From: Halalkalibacter oceani | Lineage (GTDB): Bacteria; Bacillota; Bacilli; Bacillales; Bacillaceae_D | Assembly (NCBI RefSeq): GCF_023715605.1 | Contig: NZ_JAMBOL010000010.1 | Location: forward strand, 1-64,000 | DNA length: 64,000 nt | Direction of reading: 5' to 3' | Shown: piece after piece, positions 7,999 to 15,998 of the stretch | How positions within the stretch are numbered: the first letter of the stretch is position 1 | Layout of the letters: each line of letters begins with the position of its first letter | The notes under the pieces: generated by a model | The model's input: the letters and a program-made list of their open reading frames with translations, nothing else | What the model was told of the DNA's origin: nothing | The model's database searches: none | Program-made: the position numbers and the translations under genes

Positions 7999-9006
7999 TT
8001 ACTCCTTTCGTTCAAATGAAATGGCATGAGCGATGCAAGGAATTGTTTCCTTCTGCTGGATCATCAGCGGGCTCAGCAGGGCCCCTGTCGCCACAACAAG
8101 CAGTCGCCGGAACTTTCCTCTTTTCATTTCCTGCAGGAGATGGCCGTATGTCACAACAGCCGGGCAACCAGCCCCGCTTCCTCCCGCGAAAACGGGCTGC
8201 TCCTGTTGGTAGATCATAATCCCACAATCCTGGTAGTTATTTACGAGGCGGATCCCTTTTTCTTGTAGTAGTTTACGCAAAATTCCACTTCCTACCCGTG
8301 ATAAATCCCCGGTTACGATCAAATCATAATCATCGACTGTCCGCTTCGTTTCCTCAAGATGCGTTAAAATCGTATCCGCCGCGGCCGGCGCCATCGCCGA
8401 TCCCATATCAAACGGATTCGCCAGCCCGAAATCAATCACCTTGCCGACGGTCGCCTCCGTAATTTGAATCGCTGACGGCTTCGTGCCAATTACAATCGCT
8501 CCCGCTCCGGTCACCGTATAGGTGGATGTTTCAGGACGCTGGCTGCCAAATTCAGTCGGATAGCGAAATTGCCGCTCTGCCGTCGCATTATGACTGCTTG
8601 CTGCGGACAGCACCAGTTTAGCCGCTCCCGTATCAATAAGCAGACTGCCAAGTGCCAGCCCTTCCATCGCCGTCGCACAGGCGGCAAAAAGGCCAAAATA
8701 TGGCCGCTCCAGCTCGCGCGCGTGGTAATTGGACGTCACAATCTGGTTCAGCAAATCGCCGGCTAAAAAAAAGTCGATCTCTTCCGCCTTTTTCTCAGCT
8801 TTTTTTAAAGCCGCCTCCACCGCGTCCTTCATCAGTTTCCGTTCAGCGAGCTCCCAATTTTCTTCCCCGGCGTACAAATGATCATAGGCTTTATCAAAAC
8901 TGCCACCTAATGGACCTTTTGCTTCCTCAGGGCCGACCGCGGTTCCCGTTCCCTGCACATATACCGGATTGTTAAAATGCCATGTTTGCCTTCCTCTTCG
9001 TTCCAC
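7999..9006 (-). CDS. spoVAD: Stage V sporulation protein AD
   Basis: Thiolase/ketoacyl-synthase-fold protein of 335 aa (about 338 in B. subtilis). Conserved stretches include [11 protein letters not shown] near the N-terminus, [25 protein letters not shown] and the C-terminal [10 protein letters not shown]. In B. subtilis SpoVAD binds dipicolinic acid in a pocket of this fold on the spore inner membrane. An in-frame GTG at 9015 abuts the ribosome site; GTG 9006 aligns with the known start (five residues before the QTW motif) and is preferred, though not certain. It lies within the spoVA operon. Confidence 0.92.
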   Translation of the reverse strand: MERRGRQTWHFNNPVYVQGTGTAVGPEEAKGPLGGSFDKAYDHLYAGEENWELAERKLMKDAVEAALKKAEKKAEEIDFFLAGDLLNQIVTSNYHARELERPYFGLFAACATAMEGLALGSLLIDTGAAKLVLSAASSHNATAERQFRYPTEFGSQRPETSTYTVTGAGAIVIGTKPSAIQITEATVGKVIDFGLANPFDMGSAMAPAAADTILTHLEETKRTVDDYDLIVTGDLSRVGSGILRKLLQEKGIRLVNNYQDCGIMIYQQEQPVFAGGSGAGCPAVVTYGHLLQEMKRGKFRRLLVVATGALLSPLMIQQKETIPCIAHAISFERKE

Positions 9007-9019
9007 CTGCTCCACACTC

Positions 9020-9481
9020 CTACGATTGAATCAGCATTTTTACGAGCAGCCTCGTCAATCCGACGATATAGGCTGATAATACGCCGAAAGCGATCACGGC
9101 TCCGGTCAGCTTGAACATATTGGCGCCAATGCCGAACACAAGCCCTTCACTTTTATGCTCCAATGCCGCACTCGTCATCGCATTGGAAAAGCCTGTGACA
9201 GGCACTAATGAACCGGCGCCGGCGAATTGACCAAGCTTGTCATACAAGCCTAGTCCGGTCGCCAGTGCAGCCAGTAGAATAAGCGTCGCCAAAGTCGGCC
9301 CCATCGCTTCCTTTTCTGTAAACGGAAGATACGTCAAATACAAGTTGTTCAGCCACTGTCCGAGCGTGCAAATAAAGCCTCCGATCAAAAATGCTTTAGC
9401 ACCATTACGCCATACCGCCCGCTTCGGCTGATACAATTGAATGTTTTTTTGGTATTGTTCTTTCTCCGTCGTCGTTGCCAT
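9020..9481 (-). CDS. spoVAC: Stage V sporulation protein AC
   Basis: Integral membrane protein of 153 aa with a charged N-terminus (about 25 residues) and about four helices, containing the GLYDKLGQFAGAGSLVPVTG segment shared with SpoVAEb. In B. subtilis SpoVAC behaves as a mechanosensitive channel required for dipicolinate release. GGAGG lies upstream of its ATG. The gene is spaced 11 bases from spoVAB and 13 from spoVAD, so it is cotranscribed. Confidence 0.93.
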   Translation of the reverse strand: MATTTEKEQYQKNIQLYQPKRAVWRNGAKAFLIGGFICTLGQWLNNLYLTYLPFTEKEAMGPTLATLILLAALATGLGLYDKLGQFAGAGSLVPVTGFSNAMTSAALEHKSEGLVFGIGANMFKLTGAVIAFGVLSAYIVGLTRLLVKMLIQS

Positions 9482-9492
9482 CCTTCATCCTC

Positions 9493-9912
9493 CTACTTAA
9501 TAAAAAAAAGCCAGTGAAACAGCGAGCCGCATACCTTACCTAGGGCGATCGCCATTAAAAAGCGGACAATATGACCGTCGAGGCCGATTCTCTTCGCTAA
9601 AATCGGCAAAACATTAAGCACTTCCGTCAGCGCTGCGGCAAGCATCCCGACAAAGGTGCCCGCCGCCAGCCCGATTGGAATGAGCCAAAGCGGAGAGGCG
9701 TGCAAGGAAAACGGATAAAAGCTGGCCCACGTTCCAGCCTGCACTCCAATAATCAACGCCCATTCGTAGAAGCGGATAAACGAGCCGGTTTTTGTTAATT
9801 GCGTCATGCGCGGCGCTACCCCGAGCACGGTCAGGAAGGCGACAAATCCAGCGCCGACTGCCAACCCGCCCCCAAGGCCGATCAGCATGACCAACACCGA
9901 TTCAATGGCCAT
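9493..9912 (-). CDS. spoVAB: Stage V sporulation protein AB
   Basis: Membrane protein of 139 aa with about four hydrophobic segments and the SpoVAB-typical GLGGGLAVGAGFVAFLTVLGV start and LNVLPILAKR segment near residue 100. It is required for the SpoVA system with an unknown individual role. ATG 9912 lies 11 bases inside the end of spoVAA and has AAGGGAAAG upstream, indicating translational coupling. The longer in-frame reading to 9984 would lie wholly within spoVAA and is rejected. Confidence 0.92.
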   Translation of the reverse strand: MAIESVLVMLIGLGGGLAVGAGFVAFLTVLGVAPRMTQLTKTGSFIRFYEWALIIGVQAGTWASFYPFSLHASPLWLIPIGLAAGTFVGMLAAALTEVLNVLPILAKRIGLDGHIVRFLMAIALGKVCGSLFHWLFFIK

Positions 9913-10519
9913 TGTCTTTCCCTTGCTTGTTTTCGTGATGAAGCAAATAGGCATCGAGCGATTGCTGGTACTGAAACATTTCAACCTCTAGTGGACTAGG
10001 CTCTTCATTTAACCGCTTGCGGAAAAAGTGATTGAAAAACAGCACCATGCCAAGCCCTAAGCCGATCGAATAAGGAATTTGTAAAAGCAAGGGCTTTGCC
10101 GCTTCATTGCCGGTTACAAGCTGAAAGATCCGGAGGTGGACAGCCCGCATGCTTACATCCTCATGAAAGTTCATAATCGCCAACCCGGCGCCGATAAATA
10201 ATAAAAACCAAACGACCACCACATAGACGGGTGCTAGCGCCGACTTTGCCTGTTTTATCTCGACAATCGTCTGTGGCGCGCCGACGGTTTGGATCGAAAG
10301 GTGAGGAAATACCTCATGGATTTTTTTTGTGACATCAATGATGTCAATAATCAGATGAGTCTGATCTTCAGGTGAAATCGAATAAAGAGGAAGCCCGGCC
10401 AGTGCAGCCTGCCTCGTTTCAGCCGCATTCATATGAGCAATATCACGAAGAACAAGCACCTGATTGCAAGTAGCAGAAATCCGCGGTTTTAGCCGCAAAT
10501 ACAGCTCCTCTCGCTCCAC
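9902..10519 (-). CDS. spoVAA: Stage V sporulation protein AA
   Basis: Protein of 205 aa (206 in B. subtilis) with a soluble N-terminal half and two membrane segments, containing MNFHEDVSMR and LLQIPYSIGLGLGM plus the C-terminal RLNEEPSPLEVEMF, all diagnostic. The start is GTG 10519: GGAGGTGAT ends 4-5 bases before it, and the N-terminus then aligns with B. subtilis. Upstream in-frame ATGs at 10534 and 10570 overlap the ribosome site and the -35 box respectively, so they cannot be used. First gene of the spoVA operon. Confidence 0.93.
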   Translation of the reverse strand: MEREELYLRLKPRISATCNQVLVLRDIAHMNAAETRQAALAGLPLYSISPEDQTHLIIDIIDVTKKIHEVFPHLSIQTVGAPQTIVEIKQAKSALAPVYVVVVWFLLFIGAGLAIMNFHEDVSMRAVHLRIFQLVTGNEAAKPLLLQIPYSIGLGLGMVLFFNHFFRKRLNEEPSPLEVEMFQYQQSLDAYLLHHENKQGKDNGH

Positions 10520-10542
10520 TCGAATCACCTCCATTTTGCTTT

Positions 10543-10572
10543 TAGTATGACAGAAAGCCCTCAACTTCATTC
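10543..10572 (-). promoter_or_regulatory. Sigma-G/F-type promoter of the spoVA operon
   Basis: Minus-strand GAATG (10568-10572), 18-base spacer, CATACTA (10543-10549). This fits the sigma-G consensus GHATR-N18-CATHHTA. Transcription would start about 15 bases before the spoVAA GTG codon. spoVA is a known sigma-G operon. Confidence 0.75.
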
Positions 10573-10618
10573 TCCTCCACAAGCAAAAACTGCCTCCCCT
10601 TCTTCAAAACGTAGACAA

Positions 10619-10781
10619 AGAGGATGGGACAAAAGGTTGTTTTTTGACCTTTTTCCCAGTCTCTCTAAGCAATGAGCGGAACCGCCATGATCTTTTAAAG
10701 CCCGTTGTGAGTGGGGTTCTCACAATGGGCTTGTGGCGTGTGAAGTCATTGCCAGTAGGTCCAAAGCTAGTTTTGTCTCAA
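10619..10781. repeat. Intergenic structured repeat, copy B
   Basis: Same order of elements as copy A at 3031: a hairpin built on GGGACAAAAGGT, then the block with the GCAATGAGCGGAACCGCCA start, the long inner stem and the tail ending in CAAAGCTAGTTTTG. Several substitutions are partly compensated. It lies head to head with the spoVA promoter and is fused to an IS1182-like fragment on its right. Confidence 0.75.
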
Positions 10782-10916
10782 AGCTGTTTTTGCATTTTCA
10801 TCGCCTGCATGGATTTTTTTCCCCTTCAGGTTCGTCCAACGCAGTCGATGCTTTTGCTTAAGATCGCAAAGACTCGTTCAATCGTTGCTTTCCGTCTTAC
10901 ATAGATCTCTCTATAT
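10782..10916 (-). mobile_element. IS1182-family transposase C-terminal fragment (remnant)
   Basis: Read on the minus strand, this segment encodes EIYVRRKATIERVFA followed by a frame with RGKKSMQAMK. This resembles the C-terminal part of IS1182-type transposases (YxRRxTIERxFADxKEKHxxRxxxxRGKxKxxMQ). It is interrupted by an internal stop and lacks everything upstream, so it is dead. About 38 bases at 10880-10918 are identical to the second remnant at 36217. With copy B of the repeat it accounts for most of the 530-base gene-free stretch 10520-11049; the rest (10920-11049) is AT-rich with no clear feature. Confidence 0.6.
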
Positions 10917-11049
10917 TAGGCTCAAGCAACCTTTTCCAATTAGAAAAAATCCCGGAAGCGAGGTCGACTAAACAAAAAAGTCATTTTCTTTTATCTGAAA
11001 ATTCGCTACACTGACAGTAAGCCTATTTTTTGTAAAGGAGTGTTTCTTG

Positions 11050-11508
11050 ATGGCCTTAGTTCCGTTTTCTTATGCGAGAAAAGCAATCTTGCAAGTAGTA
11101 ACATCGATTGACGAAGACAAGCTTGACTTTGTTCCTGCGGGGTTCGCCAATTCTATCCGCTGGAATGTCGGTCACCTGCTCGTGATCGCCGATCGCAACC
11201 TGCGGCATGCTGCCAATTATCAGCCGGTTGTTCCTGACCATTACACCAGCTTCTTTGACATGGGCACCGCTCCAGCGCAATGGACAGACGAGCCTCCGTC
11301 AACGGCGGACTTGATCAAATATGCCGAAGCCCAGCTTGAAGCTGTGGAGCGGATTTCTGCCAACGGCTGTGATCTGCCGCTCGCAAAAACTTTCAACTTA
11401 CGCGGGACAACATTCACGACGCTTTCCGACCTGCTCGGTTTCTTAAGCTATCATGAAGGTCTTCATTTAGGCGCCTGTAAACTGATTAAGAAAAACGCGG
11501 GTGCGTAA
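11050..11508 (+). CDS. DinB-family protein
   Basis: Four-helix DinB/YfiT-like protein of 152 aa. The family's metal-binding histidines are visible as WNVGH near residue 40 and YHEGLH near residue 138. The family includes damage-inducible proteins and thiol transferases (bacillithiol-dependent); the substrate here cannot be assigned. ATG 11050 directly follows an in-frame TTG at 11047, with AAAGGAGTG upstream. It is the only plus-strand gene between sigF and spoVAA, genes that normally adjoin, so it is an insertion in the sporulation block together with the repeat and IS remnant beside it. Confidence 0.75.
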   Translation: MALVPFSYARKAILQVVTSIDEDKLDFVPAGFANSIRWNVGHLLVIADRNLRHAANYQPVVPDHYTSFFDMGTAPAQWTDEPPSTADLIKYAEAQLEAVERISANGCDLPLAKTFNLRGTTFTTLSDLLGFLSYHEGLHLGACKLIKKNAGA

Positions 11509-11591
11509 GTGGCTCTCGTTCCCTATTTGAAGTAGGACATAACGAAAGCGCTTACCTGAACAGAATCCCAGCCGTCATATAGCGAAGAAAA

Positions 11592-11649
11592 AAAAGACTG
11601 ATTCTCGCAACCACAAAAAGCTGTTGTGGTTTTTGAGAATCAGTCTTTT
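11592..11649. terminator. Bidirectional terminator between dinB-like gene and sigF
   Basis: Fifteen-base stem 11592-11606/11635-11649 with A/T tracts at both ends and an inner stem around ACCAC/GTGGT. It serves the plus-strand DinB gene and the minus-strand sigF, whose stop codon overlaps its right arm. Confidence 0.85.
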
Positions 11650-12418
11650 AGCTGTCATATTCCCCGATTTCCTGCTTCATGTACTCAAGGATCTTCTTTT
11701 CAAGCCGAGATACTTGCACCTGGGAGATTCCAAGTCGTTCCGCAACCTCGGACTGGGTCTGATCCTTATAGTAACGGAGATAGACAATTAAGCGCTCCCG
11801 CTCATCAAGCTCGCGGATCGCTTCCTTCAACGCGATCTTATCAAACCATTTCGTCTCCGATTGATCGGCTATTTGATCAAGAAGGGTAATCGGATCACCG
11901 TCATTCTCATATACCGTTTCGTGTATCGAGGACAGGGAGCGGCTCGCCTCCCCAGCAAAGACGACTTCTTCCGGCGAGATGTGAAGCTGCTCGGCGATTT
12001 CTGTCACCGTCGGGGTCCGCCCAAGTGTTTTCGTCATTTCATCTTTCATTTTGCGAATTTTGTTGCCGAGCTCTTTCACTGAACGACTAACCTTAACCGT
12101 CCCGTCATCGCGGAGAAAGCGTTGGATCTCCCCAATGATCATTGGAACGGCATAGGTCGAAAACTTCACTTCATAGGAAAGATCGAATTTATCGACTGAT
12201 TTAATTAAGCCGATGCAGCCGATTTGAAATAAGTCATCCGCTTCATAACCCCTGTTCATAAAGCGCTGAACGACCGACCAGACAAGACGGGTGTTGCGGT
12301 TAACAATTAAATCGCGCGCTTCCTGATCACCGGCCTGGCTCTTTTCAATCAGCTTTCTGACTTGTGCATCCGTAAACGGGGCTTCCTTTTTCTTCTGCTG
12401 TTTCACCTCGACATCCAT
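11648..12418 (-). CDS. sigF: RNA polymerase sigma-F factor
   Basis: Sporulation sigma factor of 256 aa with regions 2 (ADDLFQIGCIGLIKSVDKFD), 3 and 4 (helix-turn-helix QSEVAERLGISQVQVSRLEKKIL). It directs the first forespore-specific transcription and is held inactive by SpoIIAB. ATG 12418 has AAGGAG eight bases upstream; the in-frame TTG at 12424 is too close to it. It is last in the spoIIAA-spoIIAB-sigF operon, 12 bases after spoIIAB. Confidence 0.96.
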   Translation of the reverse strand: MDVEVKQQKKKEAPFTDAQVRKLIEKSQAGDQEARDLIVNRNTRLVWSVVQRFMNRGYEADDLFQIGCIGLIKSVDKFDLSYEVKFSTYAVPMIIGEIQRFLRDDGTVKVSRSVKELGNKIRKMKDEMTKTLGRTPTVTEIAEQLHISPEEVVFAGEASRSLSSIHETVYENDGDPITLLDQIADQSETKWFDKIALKEAIRELDERERLIVYLRYYKDQTQSEVAERLGISQVQVSRLEKKILEYMKQEIGEYDS

Positions 12419-12430
12419 AGGCAAAACTCC

Positions 12431-12871
12431 TTAATTACATATAGCTTTGCTATTTGTAAGTGTTTTTTTCAAATAGACCGTAGTTCCAATCATCGGTTCC
12501 GAGACGACTTCAAGTTCATCCATAAAATTCTCCATGATGGTAAATCCCATGCCGGAGCGCTCAAGTTCAGGCTTCGTCGTATAAAGAGGCTGCCGGGCCT
12601 CATCAATATCCTGTATGCCGACCCCTTCATCGCGAATCGTCAGCTCAATCACATCATCCTCAATCGTTACGTGAATGTAGACCATTCCGTCAGGCTGATT
12701 TTGATAGCCGTGAATAATCGCATTCGTGACAGCTTCCGACACAACGGTTTTAATTTCCGTCATTTCGTCCATCGTCGGGTCGAGCTGAGCAATAAAGGCG
12801 CCAACTGTTACGCGGGCAAAGGATTCATTTTGACTTTGCGAAGAGAATTGCAAATCCATTTTGTTTTTCAT
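12431..12871 (-). CDS. spoIIAB: Anti-sigma F factor / serine kinase SpoIIAB
   Basis: GHKL-type kinase of 146 aa: N box [12 protein letters not shown] near residues 45-56, G1 box DEGVGI near 82-87, and G2 GMGFTIM near 108. It binds sigma-F in an ATP-dependent complex and phosphorylates SpoIIAA. It starts three bases after the spoIIAA stop, so translation is coupled, which matches the stoichiometric partner-switching mechanism. Confidence 0.96.
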   Translation of the reverse strand: MKNKMDLQFSSQSQNESFARVTVGAFIAQLDPTMDEMTEIKTVVSEAVTNAIIHGYQNQPDGMVYIHVTIEDDVIELTIRDEGVGIQDIDEARQPLYTTKPELERSGMGFTIMENFMDELEVVSEPMIGTTVYLKKTLTNSKAICN

Positions 12872-12874
12872 TGG

Positions 12875-13225
12875 TTACGCCACCCCCAATGTCAAAAGTG
12901 CATACTGTTCACTTTCTTCAAGCCGAATGATTTTAAACAAACCAGACATCTCAAACAAACGCTTAACAGCTGGAGAAATCGCGCAAACGACCATTTCGCC
13001 GCCGACCGCTCTTACTTGCTTGTATCGCCCTAAAATCACGCCAAGTCCCGAGCTATCCATAAAGGTCAGCTGCTCCAAATTCAGCACGATATGCTTAATC
13101 TGTTGTTTCGCCAGGTTGTCTTCGACCTGGTTGCGCAGCTGTTCTGCCGTATGATGGTCGAGCTCTCCAACCAAACGTACCAATAGTACGCTGCCTTTCT
13201 GCTGTAGATCAATTTGCAAGCTCAT
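12875..13225 (-). CDS. spoIIAA: Anti-anti-sigma factor SpoIIAA
   Basis: STAS-domain protein of 116 aa. The phosphorylation motif FMDSSGLG places the target serine at residue 58, as in B. subtilis. When dephosphorylated by SpoIIE it binds SpoIIAB and frees sigma-F. The start is ATG 13225 with GAGGGAGTGATC upstream; the in-frame extension to 13318 lacks a ribosome site and exceeds family length. First gene of the spoIIA operon; dacF lies 131 bases upstream on the same strand. Confidence 0.95.
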   Translation of the reverse strand: MSLQIDLQQKGSVLLVRLVGELDHHTAEQLRNQVEDNLAKQQIKHIVLNLEQLTFMDSSGLGVILGRYKQVRAVGGEMVVCAISPAVKRLFEMSGLFKIIRLEESEQYALLTLGVA

Positions 13226-13280
13226 TCGATCACTCCCTCTCATAAATAAGGTTGAATCCTTTTTACAACGCTTGAGAGAG

Positions 13281-13307
13281 TTTCGGTATTGCACCTGCTC
13301 GTTCCTG
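13281..13307 (-). promoter_or_regulatory. Candidate sigma-H promoter of spoIIAA
   Basis: On the minus strand CAGGAAC (13301-13307) and ACCGAAA (13281-13287) are separated by 13 bases, close to the sigma-H pattern AGGAWWT / RnnGAAT with one mismatch in the -10. spoIIA is sigma-H dependent in Bacillus, which supports the reading. I could not place Spo0A boxes with confidence. Confidence 0.4.
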
Positions 13308-13356
13308 CCCGATGACAAAACTAGTCCTCATTCGTAAAAAGCTGTCAAAACCAGTG

Positions 13357-14523
13357 CTATGCTGCTCCAAATTTCGAGAATACTCGTTTAAATAATGTCC
13401 ACCATGTCGCTTCGAGAATATCATCACCTGCTACGACCGGCGATGTGCTCACCACTTCCCCGTTCTTTTCAAGGATAAGCTCGCCGATCTCATCTCCTTT
13501 TGAAATCGGGGCGCGTAAATCAGTATTCATTTCAAGGCGCTCGACCACATCATCGATCGTATCTCCTTTTTTCGTAAGCAAGGAAACGGACTCAGACGTT
13601 ACGACAGGGACCATATCTTTATCGCCGCGGCTGACTTCTACCTCCGCAAGGGTATGCTCCCGCTCATACAGCTTATGAGTTTGAAATTGATTAAAAGCAT
13701 AGTCAAGCATAGACGTTACCTGGGCATTGCGATCCTTTGGCGTCGGTGCCCCCATAATGACGGAAATAACACGCATGTCATTTTTCTCTGCGGTAGCGGT
13801 TAAGCAGTACATTGCTTCCCGGGTAAAACCTGTTTTCAATCCGTCGACCCCTGGATAGAAGCGAACAAGTTTGTTCGTATTCACCAGCCAAAATTTGTCA
13901 TCTGTATCTGCCCGTAAATAATCTTCATAAATGCTTGTGAATTTTGTAATATCTTCATACTTCAACAGTTCTTTCGAGATCATCGCCAAATCATAAGAGG
14001 TCGTATAATGATCCTCGGCAGGCAGCCCGTTTGAATTCATGAAATGAGTGTTCTCCAGCCCAAGCTCCCGCGCTTTTTCATTCATCATATTGACAAATTC
14101 TTCTTCTGACCCGCCAATGTGCTCAGCCATCGCGACAGAAGCGTCATTTCCCGAAGCAACGGCAATCGCTTTCAGCATATCGGAAACTGTCATTTCCTCT
14201 CCCGGCTCTAAAAAGACTTGTGAACCTCCCATGGAAGCCGCATATTCACTCGTCCGCACTGTATCATCATAAGAAAGAGAGCCTTCATCAATCGCTTCCA
14301 TAATGAGAAGCATCGTCATGATTTTTGTCATACTTGCCGGCGGTAATTTTTCATGGCTGTTCTTTTCAAAAAGGACTTTGCCTGTATCGCGCTCAATCAC
14401 GATCGCAGACGTAGCATTCTCCGCGAGCTGTACCTGTTTTTCAGCCGCGTAGGCAGCTGGTGCCATCATTCCTGCTAACAAGCAAATACTTACCAAACTG
14501 GATAGAATTTTTTTCATCCCCAT
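13357..14523 (-). CDS. dacF: D-alanyl-D-alanine carboxypeptidase DacF
   Basis: Penicillin-binding protein 5 family, 388 aa. It has a signal peptide ending near AYAA (residues 24-27), the catalytic serine in SMTK (64-67), SGN (123-125) and KTG (229-231), then a C-terminal beta domain and an amphipathic tail for membrane attachment. It trims pentapeptides in spore peptidoglycan from the forespore side. Two ATGs (14523 and 14517) are both compatible with the GGAGG site. It precedes spoIIAA as in B. subtilis; upstream, pupG is replaced by the catabolic block. Confidence 0.95.
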   Translation of the reverse strand: MGMKKILSSLVSICLLAGMMAPAAYAAEKQVQLAENATSAIVIERDTGKVLFEKNSHEKLPPASMTKIMTMLLIMEAIDEGSLSYDDTVRTSEYAASMGGSQVFLEPGEEMTVSDMLKAIAVASGNDASVAMAEHIGGSEEEFVNMMNEKARELGLENTHFMNSNGLPAEDHYTTSYDLAMISKELLKYEDITKFTSIYEDYLRADTDDKFWLVNTNKLVRFYPGVDGLKTGFTREAMYCLTATAEKNDMRVISVIMGAPTPKDRNAQVTSMLDYAFNQFQTHKLYEREHTLAEVEVSRGDKDMVPVVTSESVSLLTKKGDTIDDVVERLEMNTDLRAPISKGDEIGELILEKNGEVVSTSPVVAGDDILEATWWTLFKRVFSKFGAA

Positions 14524-14640
14524 CCGACCTCCATCTCAAATTATCATATTTCGATCCCAGGTAATGCTGCCTCCAGGAGCAGAGACATCCCAAGTTTGCT
14601 ACCTCCCATTTTTTCCAATTACGTTTCTTTTATACATAAA

Positions 14641-14689
14641 AAAACAGCTTCTCTATCATTTAGCTTTTGGCTAATAGAGAAGCTGTTTT
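14641..14689. terminator. Terminator of catabolic cluster I
   Basis: Sixteen-base stem 14641-14656/14674-14689 with A/T tracts outside, just downstream of the minus-strand alcohol dehydrogenase gene and upstream of dacF. It insulates the sporulation genes from the cluster. Confidence 0.85.
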
Positions 14690-14747
14690 AAGATAGATAA
14701 GAACCCGGCGAACAAGTTAAAGCGAGACGGCAGCCGCCTTGCTCAAA

Positions 14748-15917
14748 TTACATTCTGCCATAGTACGCATTTTCAATAATGGTCTGAATGTCCTGATCGC
14801 GGGTCAAGCGCGGATTAATCAATACATTTCCACTTCGCATGGAATCCTTTACGAGCTGATCAAGACGATCTAACGTCACGCCAAGATCTTTAATATTATC
14901 CGGAATGCCTAACGACTGATTCAGTTCAATTACGGCCTCCAACGCCAGCTGTCCGGCATCGATTTCCGATAAGCCCGTGACATCCTTTCCTAAAGCAATC
15001 GCGATATCCTTCATTTCAGCCGGACAAGCCGGTAAATTGAATTTCATCACGAATGGTAAAAGCGTCGCATTGGCAATGCCATGAGGAATGTTAAACACGC
15101 CACCGAAGGAATGAGAGATAGCGTGCACATTTCCTAAGCGCGACTGCGAGAAGGCATAGCCTGCGATCATCGAGGCAACAAGCATCTTCTCGCGGCTCTC
15201 CATATCCGTCCCGACAAAGTAAGCCTTTTGAATATACTGTCCAATCAATTTAACCGCATGAATCGCCAGCGCCTGGCTGATTGGATTGGCGGTTTTCGAC
15301 GTATAGGACTCAATCGCATGCGTCAGCGCATCCATCCCTGTTGCCGCAGTGATGCTTTGCGGACAATGCTTTGTCAGCTCAGCATCAAGGATCGCGATTT
15401 TCGGGAACAGATACGGACTGATAATCGCCGTTTTAAACAAGGTTTCCTTATTCGTCACAATTGTCGATGCCGTCACCTCGCTGCCCGTTCCCGCCGTTGT
15501 CGGTACAGCGATCAATGGCAATGTCGGCTTCGGCAGCACACCGACTCCCTCATAATCAAGGATGTCTCCTTCATTCGTCGCCATCGCCGCGATCGCTTTC
15601 GCCGTATCGATGCTGCTTCCTCCGCCAATCGCCAGCACGACATCACAATCCTGCTCATTCAAAAAGGCGACCCCTTTTTGAACGACTTCCGCACTCGGAT
15701 TTGGCTCGACTTCATCAAAAATCTCATAAGCGAGCTGACTGTCTTTCAGCGACTTTTCAATATTCTCCAGCAGACCGGCTGCCCTCACCCCGTGATCTGT
15801 AACAAGCAGGACTTTTTTCGAGACAAGCGGCTTCAGAAATTCCCCCGTCTTTCTCGCATATCCAATCCCACATTCAACTTTCGTTGGCATATATAGCTGA
15901 TACGATGCTAAGCTCAT
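14748..15917 (-). CDS. Iron-containing alcohol dehydrogenase
   Basis: Group III (Fe-dependent) alcohol dehydrogenase of 389 aa. The NAD-binding GGGSSIDTAKA motif is near residue 97, the PTTAGTGSEVT motif near 139, and the metal ligands lie in GMDALTHAIESY and in HSFGG...HG. Such enzymes reduce small aldehydes (lactaldehyde, glycolaldehyde) or oxidise diols and 2-hydroxy acids. As last gene of cluster I it could dispose of an aldehyde from sugar-acid cleavage; the substrate is not predictable. Spaced 81 bases from the FAH gene upstream, with TAGGAG before its ATG. Confidence 0.85.
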   Translation of the reverse strand: MSLASYQLYMPTKVECGIGYARKTGEFLKPLVSKKVLLVTDHGVRAAGLLENIEKSLKDSQLAYEIFDEVEPNPSAEVVQKGVAFLNEQDCDVVLAIGGGSSIDTAKAIAAMATNEGDILDYEGVGVLPKPTLPLIAVPTTAGTGSEVTASTIVTNKETLFKTAIISPYLFPKIAILDAELTKHCPQSITAATGMDALTHAIESYTSKTANPISQALAIHAVKLIGQYIQKAYFVGTDMESREKMLVASMIAGYAFSQSRLGNVHAISHSFGGVFNIPHGIANATLLPFVMKFNLPACPAEMKDIAIALGKDVTGLSEIDAGQLALEAVIELNQSLGIPDNIKDLGVTLDRLDQLVKDSMRSGNVLINPRLTRDQDIQTIIENAYYGRM

Positions 15918-15998
15918 TATTCTTCGCTCCTATTCCTAAACTGACTCTCCCCGGCGATATAAGGCTGCTAAAAAGGAAGTTTTTCAGCAGCCTTGCTA

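Noticed and set aside
12362-13154. Plus-strand open frames of about 100-220 codons opposite spoIIAB and spoIIAA.
   Set aside because: Antisense shadows of well-supported genes with Arg/His-rich composition and no ribosome sites.
15228-15896. 222-codon plus-strand open frame opposite the Fe-alcohol dehydrogenase gene.
   Set aside because: Arginine-rich antisense shadow; the minus-strand gene has all family motifs.
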